Under the pieces are notes generated by a model. The model was given only the letters and a program-made list of their open reading frames with translations, was not told where the DNA came from and made no database searches. A stretch of DNA of 64,000 nt, taken from positions 1-64,000 of the forward strand of contig NZ_JALIRP010000009.1 in the NCBI RefSeq assembly GCF_022898935.1. Reading direction: 5' to 3'. Origin of the DNA: Paenibacillus mangrovi (lineage in GTDB: Bacteria > Bacillota > Bacilli > Paenibacillales > Paenibacillaceae). Within the stretch, counting starts at the first letter, position 1, and each line of letters starts with the position of its first letter. The translations under genes and the position numbers were made by a program. Positions 16,674 to 24,899 of the stretch are shown piece by piece.

Positions 16674-17720
16674 GTGGGAGTGTCTGAGGCCTACAAAAAT
16701 GCCGGTGTCGATATCGCGGCAGGGAATGAAGCGGTAGAACGCATGAAGAAGCACGTGAAGCGGACGTTTCGTCCTGAAGTCATGACCGATCTCGGCGGCT
16801 TTGGCGCGCTGTTCGGGTTGAACAAGGATAAATATGAGGAGCCGGTTCTCGTGTCGGGAACGGACGGCGTCGGTACGAAGCTGAAAATCGCTTTTGCCAT
16901 GGATCGTCATGATACCATTGGTATCGATGCGGTGGCCATGTGCGTGAATGATATTGTCGTTCAGGGTGCGGAGCCGCTCTTCTTCCTGGATTATCTGGCC
17001 TGCGACAAGGTCGTGCCTGAGAAGATCGAAGCCATCGTGGCGGGAATTGCCGAAGGCTGCCATCAATCAGGCTGCGCGCTGATCGGTGGCGAAACGGCTG
17101 AAATGCCTGGTATGTACTCGGAAGGCGAGTATGATATTGCCGGATTTACCGTTGGCATTGTTGACAAGAAAAAAATCATTAACGGCCAAACCATTGCAGC
17201 CGGCGATACCGTGATCGGTCTGGCTTCAAGCGGCGTACACAGCAACGGCTTCTCCCTCGTCCGTAAGCTTCTGCTGGAACAGCAGGGATTCAGCTTGCAG
17301 GATTCGATTCCGGAGCTTGGAGGCACCTTGGGAGATACACTTCTTGCGCCTACCAGAATCTATGTCAAACCGCTGCTTGCGCTCCTGGAAGTATTGGAGG
17401 TCAAAGGCATGGCTCACATTACGGGCGGCGGCTTTATCGAAAATATTCCGCGTATGCTGCCGAATGACGTAAATGTCGACATTGAATACGGCTCCTGGCC
17501 GATTCTGCCGATATTTGAGCTGATGCAGCGTAAAGGCAACATTACCAATCGGGATATGTTTACAACCTTTAACATGGGCATCGGATTGGTGCTTGTCGTA
17601 GCTTCGGAGCATGCGGAGAAGGCAGTAAGCCTTCTGAAGGAGCAGGGAGAAGAGGCATATATCATCGGAAAGGTGACCGCGGGCGAATCCGTTGTGACCT
17701 TTACGGGAGCTGACGTCTAA
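16674..17720 (+). CDS. purM: Phosphoribosylformylglycinamidine cyclo-ligase
   Basis: 348 residues, AIR synthetase, closing the imidazole ring of FGAM with ATP. Signature stretches are the FGALFGL segment, LVSGTDGVGTKLKIAF, DAVAMCVNDIVVQGAEPLFFLDY and GGETAEMPGMY. GTG 16674 has GAAGGGAAG upstream; a second in-frame GTG lies two codons on. The 142-base gap before it is AT-rich, with no recognisable hairpin or promoter that I can defend. The stop overlaps the purN start by one base (TAATG). Confidence 0.97.
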   Translation: MGVSEAYKNAGVDIAAGNEAVERMKKHVKRTFRPEVMTDLGGFGALFGLNKDKYEEPVLVSGTDGVGTKLKIAFAMDRHDTIGIDAVAMCVNDIVVQGAEPLFFLDYLACDKVVPEKIEAIVAGIAEGCHQSGCALIGGETAEMPGMYSEGEYDIAGFTVGIVDKKKIINGQTIAAGDTVIGLASSGVHSNGFSLVRKLLLEQQGFSLQDSIPELGGTLGDTLLAPTRIYVKPLLALLEVLEVKGMAHITGGGFIENIPRMLPNDVNVDIEYGSWPILPIFELMQRKGNITNRDMFTTFNMGIGLVLVVASEHAEKAVSLLKEQGEEAYIIGKVTAGESVVTFTGADV

Positions 17721-18349
17721 TGTGCGCTTATCGTATTGCTGTGTTTGCCTCGGGTGAAGGCAGCAACTTTCAGGCCTTGGCGGAAGCGGCGAATACAGGT
17801 GCGCTTGGTGGTGCGGAACTTGCGCTGCTTGTCTGTGACAAGCCTTCCGCATCCGTTGTGCGGCGTGCCGAACAGCTTGGCATTCCTGCCTTTGTATTCA
17901 ACCCTAAGGATTACGTTTCCCGTGAGGCTTACGAACGAGAAATCGTGATGCGCCTTGAGGAGCTTCAAGTGAATTTGGTCGTGCTTGCAGGTTACATGCG
18001 TCTATTGACGCCTGTTCTTGTCGAGCGGTACAGAGGTCGTCTCATCAACATTCATCCGTCGCTGCTGCCTGCTTTTCCGGGCAAGGATGCGATCGGACAA
18101 GCACTGGATTATGGCGTGAGGGTGAGCGGAGTGACGGTTCATTTTGTAGATGAAGGCATGGACACAGGACCTATTATCGCACAAAGGGCGATTAATATCG
18201 TCTCCGGTGAGACGTCTGAATCCTTTTCCCAGGCAGTTCACGGTGTTGAAAGAGAACTGTATCCGGAGGTTGTGTCCTGGTTCGCCCAAGGCTTTGTGAA
18301 GCTTGACGGCAGACAGGTGACGGTCTCACGAACAAGCGGACAGGTTTAA
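17720..18349 (+). CDS. purN: Phosphoribosylglycinamide formyltransferase
   Basis: 209 residues, the folate-dependent enzyme that formylates GAR. It carries IAVFASGEGSNFQAL at the N-terminus, the catalytic Asn-His region in INIHPSLLPAFPG, and SGVTVHFVDEGMDTGPIIAQ with the catalytic Asp. The initiator ATG shares a base with the purM stop. A 276-base folded gap separates it from purH. Confidence 0.97.
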   Translation: MCAYRIAVFASGEGSNFQALAEAANTGALGGAELALLVCDKPSASVVRRAEQLGIPAFVFNPKDYVSREAYEREIVMRLEELQVNLVVLAGYMRLLTPVLVERYRGRLINIHPSLLPAFPGKDAIGQALDYGVRVSGVTVHFVDEGMDTGPIIAQRAINIVSGETSESFSQAVHGVERELYPEVVSWFAQGFVKLDGRQVTVSRTSGQV

Positions 18350-18478
18350 GACGACAAGTTCGGCACATCCTCCGCGAAATTTTGTCATCCTTGAATGTTT
18401 TAAATACAGCTTTTTGGGTAGATTCGATATTTCTCGGGAAATAATCAGCGGTCCATCGAAAGTTAGCGTTTTTTAAAT

Positions 18479-18620
18479 GAGGATGGTGCAATTCAGCAAG
18501 GCAGTAAGCGAAGACTGAATCGAATGAAGTCGTACTGACGGAAAACACGATGAGCAGGTTTGGCTGAAAGAAGCCGCTAAAGAAAGCGAATTGTTCCATC
18601 CTCAACTAAAAGGAGGAGAC
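18479..18620 (+). promoter_or_regulatory. Candidate RNA switch in front of purH
   Basis: GAGGATGGTGCAATTC (18479-18494) pairs with GAATTGTTCCATCCTC (18588-18603): 16 positions with one T-T mismatch and one G-T wobble. The enclosed 93 bases hold small hairpins, for example GGCT-GAAAGA-AGCC. The right arm ends in TCCTC (18599-18603), which can also pair with GAGGA (18613-18617), the core of the purH ribosome binding site. The two pairings exclude each other. Upstream, at 18423-18460, is a nested hairpin with a TCGG loop and then TTTTTT (18469-18474). A mobile miniature element is the alternative reading. Confidence 0.45.
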
Positions 18621-18625
18621 ATACT

Positions 18626-20173
18626 GTGGGTATTAAAAGAGCACTCGTAAGCGTTTCAGATAAGAAGGGCATCGTAGATTTTTGCCGTGAGCTGTCTGCA
18701 CTTGGCGTGGAAATTATTTCGACAGGCGGAACCAAGAGCCTGCTGGCGAAGGAAGGCGTGCCGGTGATCGGCATTTCCGACGTAACGGGATTTCCTGAAA
18801 TTCTGGACGGACGTGTCAAAACACTTCATCCTGCGGTACACAGCGGCCTTTTGGCTGTTCGCGACAGTGAAGAACATCAGCAGCAGATGAAAGAATTGGG
18901 ACTGGACTATATCGATCTGGTTGTTGTTAATCTGTATCCGTTCCAGGAAACCATCGCCAAGCCGGATGTAACCTATGAGGATGCCATCGAAAATATCGAC
19001 ATCGGCGGTCCAACCATGCTCCGCTCGGCTGCCAAAAATCATGCATTTGTGACCGTAGTTGTGGATTCGAGCGATTATGGCACCGTGATTGAACAGATTC
19101 GCGAACAAGGGGATACCACCCTCGATACACGCAAACAGCTTGCAGCCAAAGTCTTTCGCCATACTGGCGCATACGACGCCCTGATCTCTGATTATTTGTC
19201 GAACGTAACCGGCGAGCCGCTTTCTGAGCGCTACACCGTGACCTATGAAAAAATCCAGGACCTCCGTTACGGAGAGAATCCGCATCAAAAAGCGGCATTT
19301 TACCGCAAACCGCTTGCTCCTGAAGGTACATTGACGACTGCCGAGCAGCTTCACGGCAAGGAATTGTCGTACAACAACATTAATGATGCCAATGCAGCGC
19401 TGCAAATCGTGAAAGAGTTTGACGAGCCGGCCGTTGTAGCCGTGAAGCACATGAACCCTTGCGGCGTGGGCGCGGGCGAAAGCATTTTTGAAGCTTATGA
19501 AAAAGCCTACAGCGCAGATCCGACCTCCATCTTTGGCGGCATCGTGGCTGCAAATCGTATTATCGACAGCGATACCGCGAAGCTGCTGAGCGAGATTTTC
19601 CTGGAAATCGTACTGGCTCCAGACTTCACGGAGGAAGCGCTCGAAATCCTGACGAAAAAGAAAAACATCCGTCTGCTCAAAATGGGCGAATTCGGTTCCT
19701 CCAAGGAACGCAAGAGCAGCTTTGTCGTAACCTCCATTGATGGCGGCATGATTGTGCAAGAAAGCGACGTTCATTCATTGGATGAGGCCGATCTGAAGGT
19801 TGTGACCGATCGTCAGCCGACACCGGAGGAACTGAAGCAGCTTCTCTTCGGCTGGAAAGTCGTTAAGCATGTGAAATCCAATGCGATCGTGCTGGCTGCG
19901 GACAACATGACCGTTGGTGTCGGTGCCGGACAAATGAACCGTGTTGGTTCCGCCAAAATCGCCATCGAACAAGCCGGAGACAAAGCCAAAGGCGCTGTTC
20001 TGGCCTCCGATGCATTCTTCCCGATGGGTGACACACTGGAGCTTGCGGCCAAAGCAGGCATCACTGCTGTAATTCAGCCAGGCGGATCCATCAAGGACGA
20101 AGAGTCCATTAAAGTCGCGAATGAGTACGGCATTGCTATGGTATTCACAGGCGTTAGACATTTTAAGCACTAA
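18626..20173 (+). CDS. purH: Bifunctional AICAR formyltransferase / IMP cyclohydrolase
   Basis: 515 residues, last two steps to IMP. The N-terminal IMP cyclohydrolase half (about 1-195) shows ALVSVSDKKGIVDFCREL and GRVKTLHPAVHSGLLA. The formyltransferase half shows the active-site Lys-His in VAVKHMNPCGVG and ends in DAFFPMGDTLELAAKAG. GTG 18626 is preceded by AAAGGAGGAG. Translation may be gated by the folded leader described above. A stable hairpin without a T-run separates it from purD. Confidence 0.98.
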   Translation: MGIKRALVSVSDKKGIVDFCRELSALGVEIISTGGTKSLLAKEGVPVIGISDVTGFPEILDGRVKTLHPAVHSGLLAVRDSEEHQQQMKELGLDYIDLVVVNLYPFQETIAKPDVTYEDAIENIDIGGPTMLRSAAKNHAFVTVVVDSSDYGTVIEQIREQGDTTLDTRKQLAAKVFRHTGAYDALISDYLSNVTGEPLSERYTVTYEKIQDLRYGENPHQKAAFYRKPLAPEGTLTTAEQLHGKELSYNNINDANAALQIVKEFDEPAVVAVKHMNPCGVGAGESIFEAYEKAYSADPTSIFGGIVAANRIIDSDTAKLLSEIFLEIVLAPDFTEEALEILTKKKNIRLLKMGEFGSSKERKSSFVVTSIDGGMIVQESDVHSLDEADLKVVTDRQPTPEELKQLLFGWKVVKHVKSNAIVLAADNMTVGVGAGQMNRVGSAKIAIEQAGDKAKGAVLASDAFFPMGDTLELAAKAGITAVIQPGGSIKDEESIKVANEYGIAMVFTGVRHFKH

Positions 20174-20198
20174 TAGAATAGTCATATAAAATCGAACC

Positions 20199-20242
20199 CA
20201 GGCTCCGCCTGCTGCGGCTTGAAGCAGCCCAGGTGGAGCCTG
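20199..20242 (+). other. Stable purH-purD hairpin without T-run
   Basis: CAGGCTCCGCCTGCTGC (20199-20215) pairs with GCAGCCCAGGTGGAGCCTG (20224-20242), with two bulged G and one wobble. It is followed by AAAGTTAACGG, not T, so it should not terminate transcription. It may mark an mRNA processing or stability site inside the operon. Confidence 0.5.
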
Positions 20243-20268
20243 AAAGTTAACGGGGACAGGAGGCGGAC

Positions 20269-21543
20269 ATGGATATTTTGGTCATTGGCGGCGGAGGCCG
20301 CGAGCATGCAATCGTCTGGGCGCTGAAAAAAAGCCCGAAGGCAGGCCGCATCTACTGCGCACCGGGAAATGCCGGAATTGGGCAGATTGCGGAGTGCGTA
20401 CCGATTGCTGTTAACGAATTCGACAAGCTCACGGCATTTGCGGCGGAGAAGCAGGTCGGACTGGTGGTCGTAGGTCCGGATGATCCGCTGGCGGACGGTA
20501 TTGTTGATGCGTTCGAGGCGAAGGAAATTCCGGTATTTGGACCGCGGAAGAATGCGGCTGAAATCGAAGGCAGCAAAACCTTCATGAAGGACCTGCTTCA
20601 TAAATACAACATTCCGACGGCCGCGTATGAAAAATTCGACAGCTATGACGCGGCTCTGGCTTACTTGAATACACAAAAGGCCCCGATCGTTATCAAAGCG
20701 GACGGGCTTGCGGCAGGAAAAGGCGTGACCGTAGCGCACTCAATGGAAGAAGCGCATCAAGCGCTGCAGGATATCATGGTTACCAAAGTTTTTGGTGAAT
20801 CGGGAGCACAGGTCGTGATTGAGCAATTCCTGGAGGGACAGGAAATGTCGATCCTTTCCTTCGTGGACGGGGAAATCGTACATCCGATGCCTGCCGCCCA
20901 GGACCACAAGCAGGTATTCGACGGCGACCGCGGTCCGAATACGGGAGGTATGGGCACCTATTCGCCGCTGCCTCATATAGATCCAGCCATTATCGAGGAC
21001 GCGATCGAGAACATTATCAAGCCAACGGCCAAGGCGATGGTGGCTGAAGGCCGTCCGTTCCGCGGCGTATTGTTCGCCGGCCTGATGATCCAACCGGATG
21101 GAACGCCGACAACGGTTGAATTTAACGCCCGTTTCGGCGATCCTGAGACGCAGGTGGTGCTTCCACGGCTGAAAAGCGATCTGCTCGAGGTTTTCCTAGC
21201 GGCAGTGAACGGAACACTGGCGGATGTGGAGATCGAGTGGAGCGATGAAGCCACAGTCTGCGTCGTTCTCGCATCCGAAGGTTACCCGGCTTCTTACCCG
21301 AAAGGGCTGCCGATCGAAGGATTGCAGTCAGCAGGAAATGAAGGCGATGCGATTGTGTTCCATGCTGGTACGGCCTTGAATGCCGAGGGTCAATTCGTCA
21401 CGAACGGCGGACGCGTGCTTGGCGTCGTCGGATTGGGTGCCGGTATTGCCGAAGCCCGCGACAAGGCTTACGAGCAGGCAGAGCAGATTACCTTCAAAGG
21501 CAAGCAGAATCGTACGGACATTGCCACAAAAGCACTCGTTTAA
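20269..21543 (+). CDS. purD: Phosphoribosylamine-glycine ligase
   Basis: 424 residues, ATP-grasp enzyme joining glycine to phosphoribosylamine. Typical are MDILVIGGGGREHAI, GPRKNAAEIEGSKTFMK, IKADGLAAGKGV and the metal site LMIQPDGTPTTVEFNARFGDPE. ATG 20269 follows ACAGGAGG. It is the last gene of the pur operon and is followed by a clear terminator. All enzymes needed from PRPP to IMP are therefore encoded between 7751 and 21543. Confidence 0.98.
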   Translation: MDILVIGGGGREHAIVWALKKSPKAGRIYCAPGNAGIGQIAECVPIAVNEFDKLTAFAAEKQVGLVVVGPDDPLADGIVDAFEAKEIPVFGPRKNAAEIEGSKTFMKDLLHKYNIPTAAYEKFDSYDAALAYLNTQKAPIVIKADGLAAGKGVTVAHSMEEAHQALQDIMVTKVFGESGAQVVIEQFLEGQEMSILSFVDGEIVHPMPAAQDHKQVFDGDRGPNTGGMGTYSPLPHIDPAIIEDAIENIIKPTAKAMVAEGRPFRGVLFAGLMIQPDGTPTTVEFNARFGDPETQVVLPRLKSDLLEVFLAAVNGTLADVEIEWSDEATVCVVLASEGYPASYPKGLPIEGLQSAGNEGDAIVFHAGTALNAEGQFVTNGGRVLGVVGLGAGIAEARDKAYEQAEQITFKGKQNRTDIATKALV

Positions 21544-21577
21544 TAACAAATACACAGGCTGAGATGATTCATGCTTA

Positions 21578-21619
21578 GCTCCGCACTTTCATTTTAGATG
21601 GAAGGAGCGGGGCTTTTTT
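21578..21619 (+). terminator. pur operon terminator
   Basis: GCTCCGC pairs with GCGGGGC, continued by CTTTCAT/ATGGAAG around a TTTAG loop, then TTTTTTA. Confidence 0.85.
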
Positions 21620-21732
21620 ATTGGAGAGGAACGTCCTTAACCTTCTGAACTATTTTCAAATAAAATAACAAGGCATGATGCATCCTATTCACAGTGTGAA
21701 TTAATAATTTTTACTATCAAGAAGTTAGCTGC

Positions 21733-21761
21733 TTGATTTTTATCTTCAATTGATATATTAT
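21733..21761 (+). promoter_or_regulatory. SigA-type promoter of mhqO-mhqD
   Basis: TTGATT (21733-21738), 17 bp, TATTAT (21756-21761). The spacer contains the perfect 8-bp palindrome TCAATTGA (21746-21753), which could be part of an operator. Its match to the published MhqR box is weak. Confidence 0.55.
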
Positions 21762-21815
21762 AAAATAAACAATCTTAATTTAAAGAAATATCAAATCTAA
21801 GGAGGCAAGATCAAT

Positions 21816-22757
21816 ATGTTAAAAACAGCAGGTATTCATCATATCACCGCATTTGTTAATGATGCCCAGAAGAATGTCGATTTTCACGCCGGTGTCCTGG
21901 GACTACGTCTGGTGAAGAAAACCATTAACTTCGACGCGCCGGAAGTGTATCATCTGTATTTTGGCAACGAAAACGGAAGCCCAGGCACCATCATCACCTT
22001 CTTCCCGCAGGAGAACGCAAGAACAGGCAAGATCGGCGGCGGCCAGGTCAGCATCACCGTGTATGCCATTCCGAAGGGAAGCATGGAGTTCTGGACCAAG
22101 CGTCTGGATTCCTTTGGAATCCGTCATGAAACGACGTCGCGTTTCGGGGAGAGCTTCCTGCGCTTCTTCGATCCGTCGGGACTGCAAATTGAGCTTGTCG
22201 AACGCGAAGAGGGAACACCAAGCCGCTGGTCCTTTAACGGAATTCCCGTAGAGCATGCCATTAAAGGCTTTGGTGGGGCGATGCTGAGCAGCGTGTCGTC
22301 AGAGCATACCATGATGGTACTCGAGAAGGTTCTTGGACTTCAGCGCGTGGGCGAAGAAAATGGGCTGGTACGCTTCCAAGGCTTCGGAGATATCGGTAAT
22401 ATTATTGATGTGAATGCCAAGAACGCATCGTGGGGAAATTCGGGCGCAGGAACGGTTCATCATATCGCATGGCGGGCCAAGGATTATGTAGAGCATGAAC
22501 AGTGGCGTGAGCTGCTGGCGCAAGTCGGTTTTAAGCCGACGCCGGTTATTGACCGGCAGTATTTCAATGCGATATACTTCCGTGAACCAGGTGGAATCCT
22601 CTTCGAGATCGCAACCGATCCTCCGGGCTTTGCGCGCGATGAGGCTGATGAGGAGCTGGGCACGCATCTGATGCTGCCGGAATGGTACGAACCACAGCGG
22701 GATCTAATTGAACAGGGACTGCCTAAGATTGAAGTACGTGAAGTGGAGGGAATATAA
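21816..22757 (+). CDS. mhqO: Ring-cleaving dioxygenase of the VOC family (MhqO-like)
   Basis: 313 residues with two vicinal-oxygen-chelate modules. The N-terminal GIHHITAFVNDAQKNVDFHAGVLGLRLVKKTINFD and the later GTVHHIAWRAKD supply His ligands, and EPGGILFEIATDPPGF supplies the Glu, as in Fe(II) extradiol dioxygenases. MhqO of Bacillus subtilis belongs to the MhqR regulon induced by quinones. The neighbour mhqD, starting directly at the stop codon, supports this reading. CTAAGGAGG lies before the start. The native substrate is not known from sequence. Confidence 0.88.
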   Translation: MLKTAGIHHITAFVNDAQKNVDFHAGVLGLRLVKKTINFDAPEVYHLYFGNENGSPGTIITFFPQENARTGKIGGGQVSITVYAIPKGSMEFWTKRLDSFGIRHETTSRFGESFLRFFDPSGLQIELVEREEGTPSRWSFNGIPVEHAIKGFGGAMLSSVSSEHTMMVLEKVLGLQRVGEENGLVRFQGFGDIGNIIDVNAKNASWGNSGAGTVHHIAWRAKDYVEHEQWRELLAQVGFKPTPVIDRQYFNAIYFREPGGILFEIATDPPGFARDEADEELGTHLMLPEWYEPQRDLIEQGLPKIEVREVEGI

Positions 22758-23378
22758 ATGAGCAATTTGAGCATGCAGCATATTTTTAAAAAGGGATCCG
22801 ATCCGGCCGCGCCGGTATTGGTACTGCTGCACGGAACAGGTGGTAATGAGCACGATCTGTTGCCAATAGCAGAAATGCTGTCGCCTGAGTCCTCGGTGCT
22901 CGGGGTACGGGGGAACGTGCTGGAAAACGGTATGCCGCGCTTTTTCCGCAGACTGGCGGAGGGCGTATTTGATGAAGAGGATCTTGTAGCGCGTACGAAG
23001 GAGCTGCATGATTTTCTGGATGAAGCCGCAAGGGAGTATGGACTGCAGCGCGACCGCATGATTACCGTGGGATTCTCGAACGGTGCTAACATCGCTGCGA
23101 GCCTGCTGTTCCATTATGAACATGCCCTGTGGGGAGCAGTTCTGCTGCACCCAATGGTACCGCTGCGCGGTAAGCAGCTACCGGTCCTGACTGGCGTTCC
23201 CGTCTTCATCGGCGCAGGCAAAAACGATCCGATCTGCTCCGTATCCGAAACGGAAGAGCTGCAGTCCCTCCTCGAAGGGGCGGGCGCTGAGATAACGCTT
23301 TACTGGGATAACCAAGGTCATCAGCTGAGCAAAAGAGAGCTGTTTGCAGCCTCCGATTGGCTGGATAACCGCTTCTAA
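22758..23378 (+). CDS. mhqD: Phospholipase/carboxylesterase (MhqD-like)
   Basis: 206 residues, alpha/beta hydrolase of the phospholipase/carboxylesterase family, cytoplasmic. The oxyanion loop is LLHGTGGNEHDL. The nucleophile Ser is in VGFSNGANIA (about residue 101). Asp in GKNDPICS and His in NQGHQLS complete the triad. The ATG directly follows the mhqO stop, so the two are one operon. In Bacillus subtilis mhqD is quinone-induced through MhqR, which I do not see in this window. A terminator follows. Confidence 0.88.
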   Translation: MSNLSMQHIFKKGSDPAAPVLVLLHGTGGNEHDLLPIAEMLSPESSVLGVRGNVLENGMPRFFRRLAEGVFDEEDLVARTKELHDFLDEAAREYGLQRDRMITVGFSNGANIAASLLFHYEHALWGAVLLHPMVPLRGKQLPVLTGVPVFIGAGKNDPICSVSETEELQSLLEGAGAEITLYWDNQGHQLSKRELFAASDWLDNRF

Positions 23379-23390
23379 ATGAACCCATAA

Positions 23391-23423
23391 ACCTCTTGTT
23401 CTGCAAAGGACGAGAGGTCTTTT
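23391..23423 (+). terminator. mhqO-mhqD terminator
   Basis: ACCTCTTGTTC (23391-23401) pairs with GGACGAGAGGT (23408-23418) around a 6-nt loop, then CTTTT. Confidence 0.75.
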
Positions 23424-23521
23424 GCTAGAATAGCGGACAAACACCCTTGAAAAAACGGCTCAAAAAAGGTACGTTACTGTGTAACAAACATTACAGTGGC
23501 TGATGGAGTGAGGAGAAAAGG

Positions 23522-24835
23522 ATGAAGGAAAATCTGCAAGAGACGATTACCCAGACATCAATTGCCGAACCGGCTGGCGAGAATATCGACTACTTTGTTT
23601 CCATGGAAGACATCGTGCGTGCGCATCATGTGCTGCGCGAGGTCATCGTACGAACGCCGCTTCAGCATGACGCGGTCTTGTCGGCTAAATACAAATGCAA
23701 TGTATATTTGAAAAGGGAAGATTTGCAGGTGGTGCGTTCTTTCAAGATTCGCGGCGCCTATAATATGATTCGAAGCTTGTCGGCTGAGGAGCTGGCCAGC
23801 GGCATCGTATGTGCGAGCGCCGGCAACCATGCCCAAGGCGTGGCTTTTTCCTGCAATGCACTGGGCATCCAGGGCAAAATTTATATGCCAAGCACAACGC
23901 CGAACCAAAAGGTGAAGCAGGTCAAGCGTTTTGGAGGCAGCAATGTAGAGGTCGTCCTGATCGGCGACACATTCGATGATGCTTTCGCGGAAGCGATGAA
24001 GGCCTGCGAGGAGCAGGGCATGACCTTCATTCATCCGTTTGATGCCCCGAAAATCATCGCAGGCAACGGTACCATCGCCATGGAAATTATGGAGAGCCTG
24101 GATGTACCGGCGGATTACGTGTTCGTGACCATCGGCGGCGGCGGTCTGGCAGCAGGCGTGAGCACGTACATCAAAACGGTGAGTCCTTCCACGCAGATGA
24201 TCGGTGTCGAGCCTTCGGGAGCGGCATCCATGAGCGAAGCGCTGCTGTGCCAAGAAGTCGTAACGCTGCAGGATATCGACAAATTTGTAGACGGCGCAGC
24301 TGTCAAAAGAGTAGGAGACATGCCGTACTCCATCTGTTCCAGCAATCTCGACGACATCGTAAAGGTGCCTGAGGGCAAAGCCTGCACAACGATCCTCGAC
24401 CTGTATAACGAAAACGCCATCGTGGTTGAACCGGCAGGAGCACTGCCTGTTGCGGCGCTCGATCTGTACAGCGAACAGATTCAGGGCAAAAACGTCGTCT
24501 GCATCATCAGCGGCGGCAATAACGACATCGACCGGATGCAGGAGATCAAGGAGCGTTCCCTGATGTATGAAGGCATCAAACATTACTTCATGATCAATTT
24601 CCCGCAGCGTTCCGGAGCATTGCGCGAATTCCTGCAGGACGTGCTCGGACCTGGGGACGACATCACCAACTTCGAATATACGAAAAAGCATAACAAAGAA
24701 AACGGCCCGGCCCTTGTCGGCATCGAGCTGAACAGCAAAGAGGACTATCTGCCGCTAATCGAGCGCATGAACCGAAAAGGCCTGCAGTATACCGAGCTGA
24801 ACAAGGATTCGAATTTATATAATATTTTGATTTAA
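23522..24835 (+). CDS. ilvA: Threonine dehydratase, biosynthetic
   Basis: 437 residues, PLP enzyme deaminating threonine to 2-oxobutanoate, first step to isoleucine. PLP lysine is K75 in VRSFKIRGAYN. The phosphate loop is TIGGGGLAAG and the C-terminal PLP contact is CIISGGNNDIDR. An ACT-like regulatory domain follows (about 345-437, with HYFMINFPQRSGALREFL), so isoleucine feedback is likely. It is a single gene with its own terminator. No T-box leader is visible in the 98 bases upstream. Confidence 0.96.
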   Translation: MKENLQETITQTSIAEPAGENIDYFVSMEDIVRAHHVLREVIVRTPLQHDAVLSAKYKCNVYLKREDLQVVRSFKIRGAYNMIRSLSAEELASGIVCASAGNHAQGVAFSCNALGIQGKIYMPSTTPNQKVKQVKRFGGSNVEVVLIGDTFDDAFAEAMKACEEQGMTFIHPFDAPKIIAGNGTIAMEIMESLDVPADYVFVTIGGGGLAAGVSTYIKTVSPSTQMIGVEPSGAASMSEALLCQEVVTLQDIDKFVDGAAVKRVGDMPYSICSSNLDDIVKVPEGKACTTILDLYNENAIVVEPAGALPVAALDLYSEQIQGKNVVCIISGGNNDIDRMQEIKERSLMYEGIKHYFMINFPQRSGALREFLQDVLGPGDDITNFEYTKKHNKENGPALVGIELNSKEDYLPLIERMNRKGLQYTELNKDSNLYNILI

Positions 24836-24840
24836 TAATG

Positions 24841-24890
24841 AAAAGGTCTATGTAAGCCGCCGGGGTGGCGGTCTTACATAGGCCTTTTTT
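24841..24890. terminator. Strong terminator between ilvA and a convergent gene
   Basis: AAAAGGTCTATGTAAGCCGCC pairs with GGCGGTCTTACATAGGCCTTTT, one mismatch, then more T. The A-rich 5' side would give TTTT on the minus strand too, so it may serve both convergent genes. Confidence 0.93.
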
Positions 24891-24899
24891 GCACGAACA

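Noticed and set aside
18350..18625. T-box or known riboswitch before purH
   Set aside because: The AGGGTGGTACCGCG T-box core is absent and no known purine, THF or ZTP motif is visible. Kept only as an unclassified candidate switch.
21733..21815. Classical MhqR operator upstream of mhqO
   Set aside because: Only an 8-bp palindrome TCAATTGA is present; the outer bases of the known MhqR box do not match.
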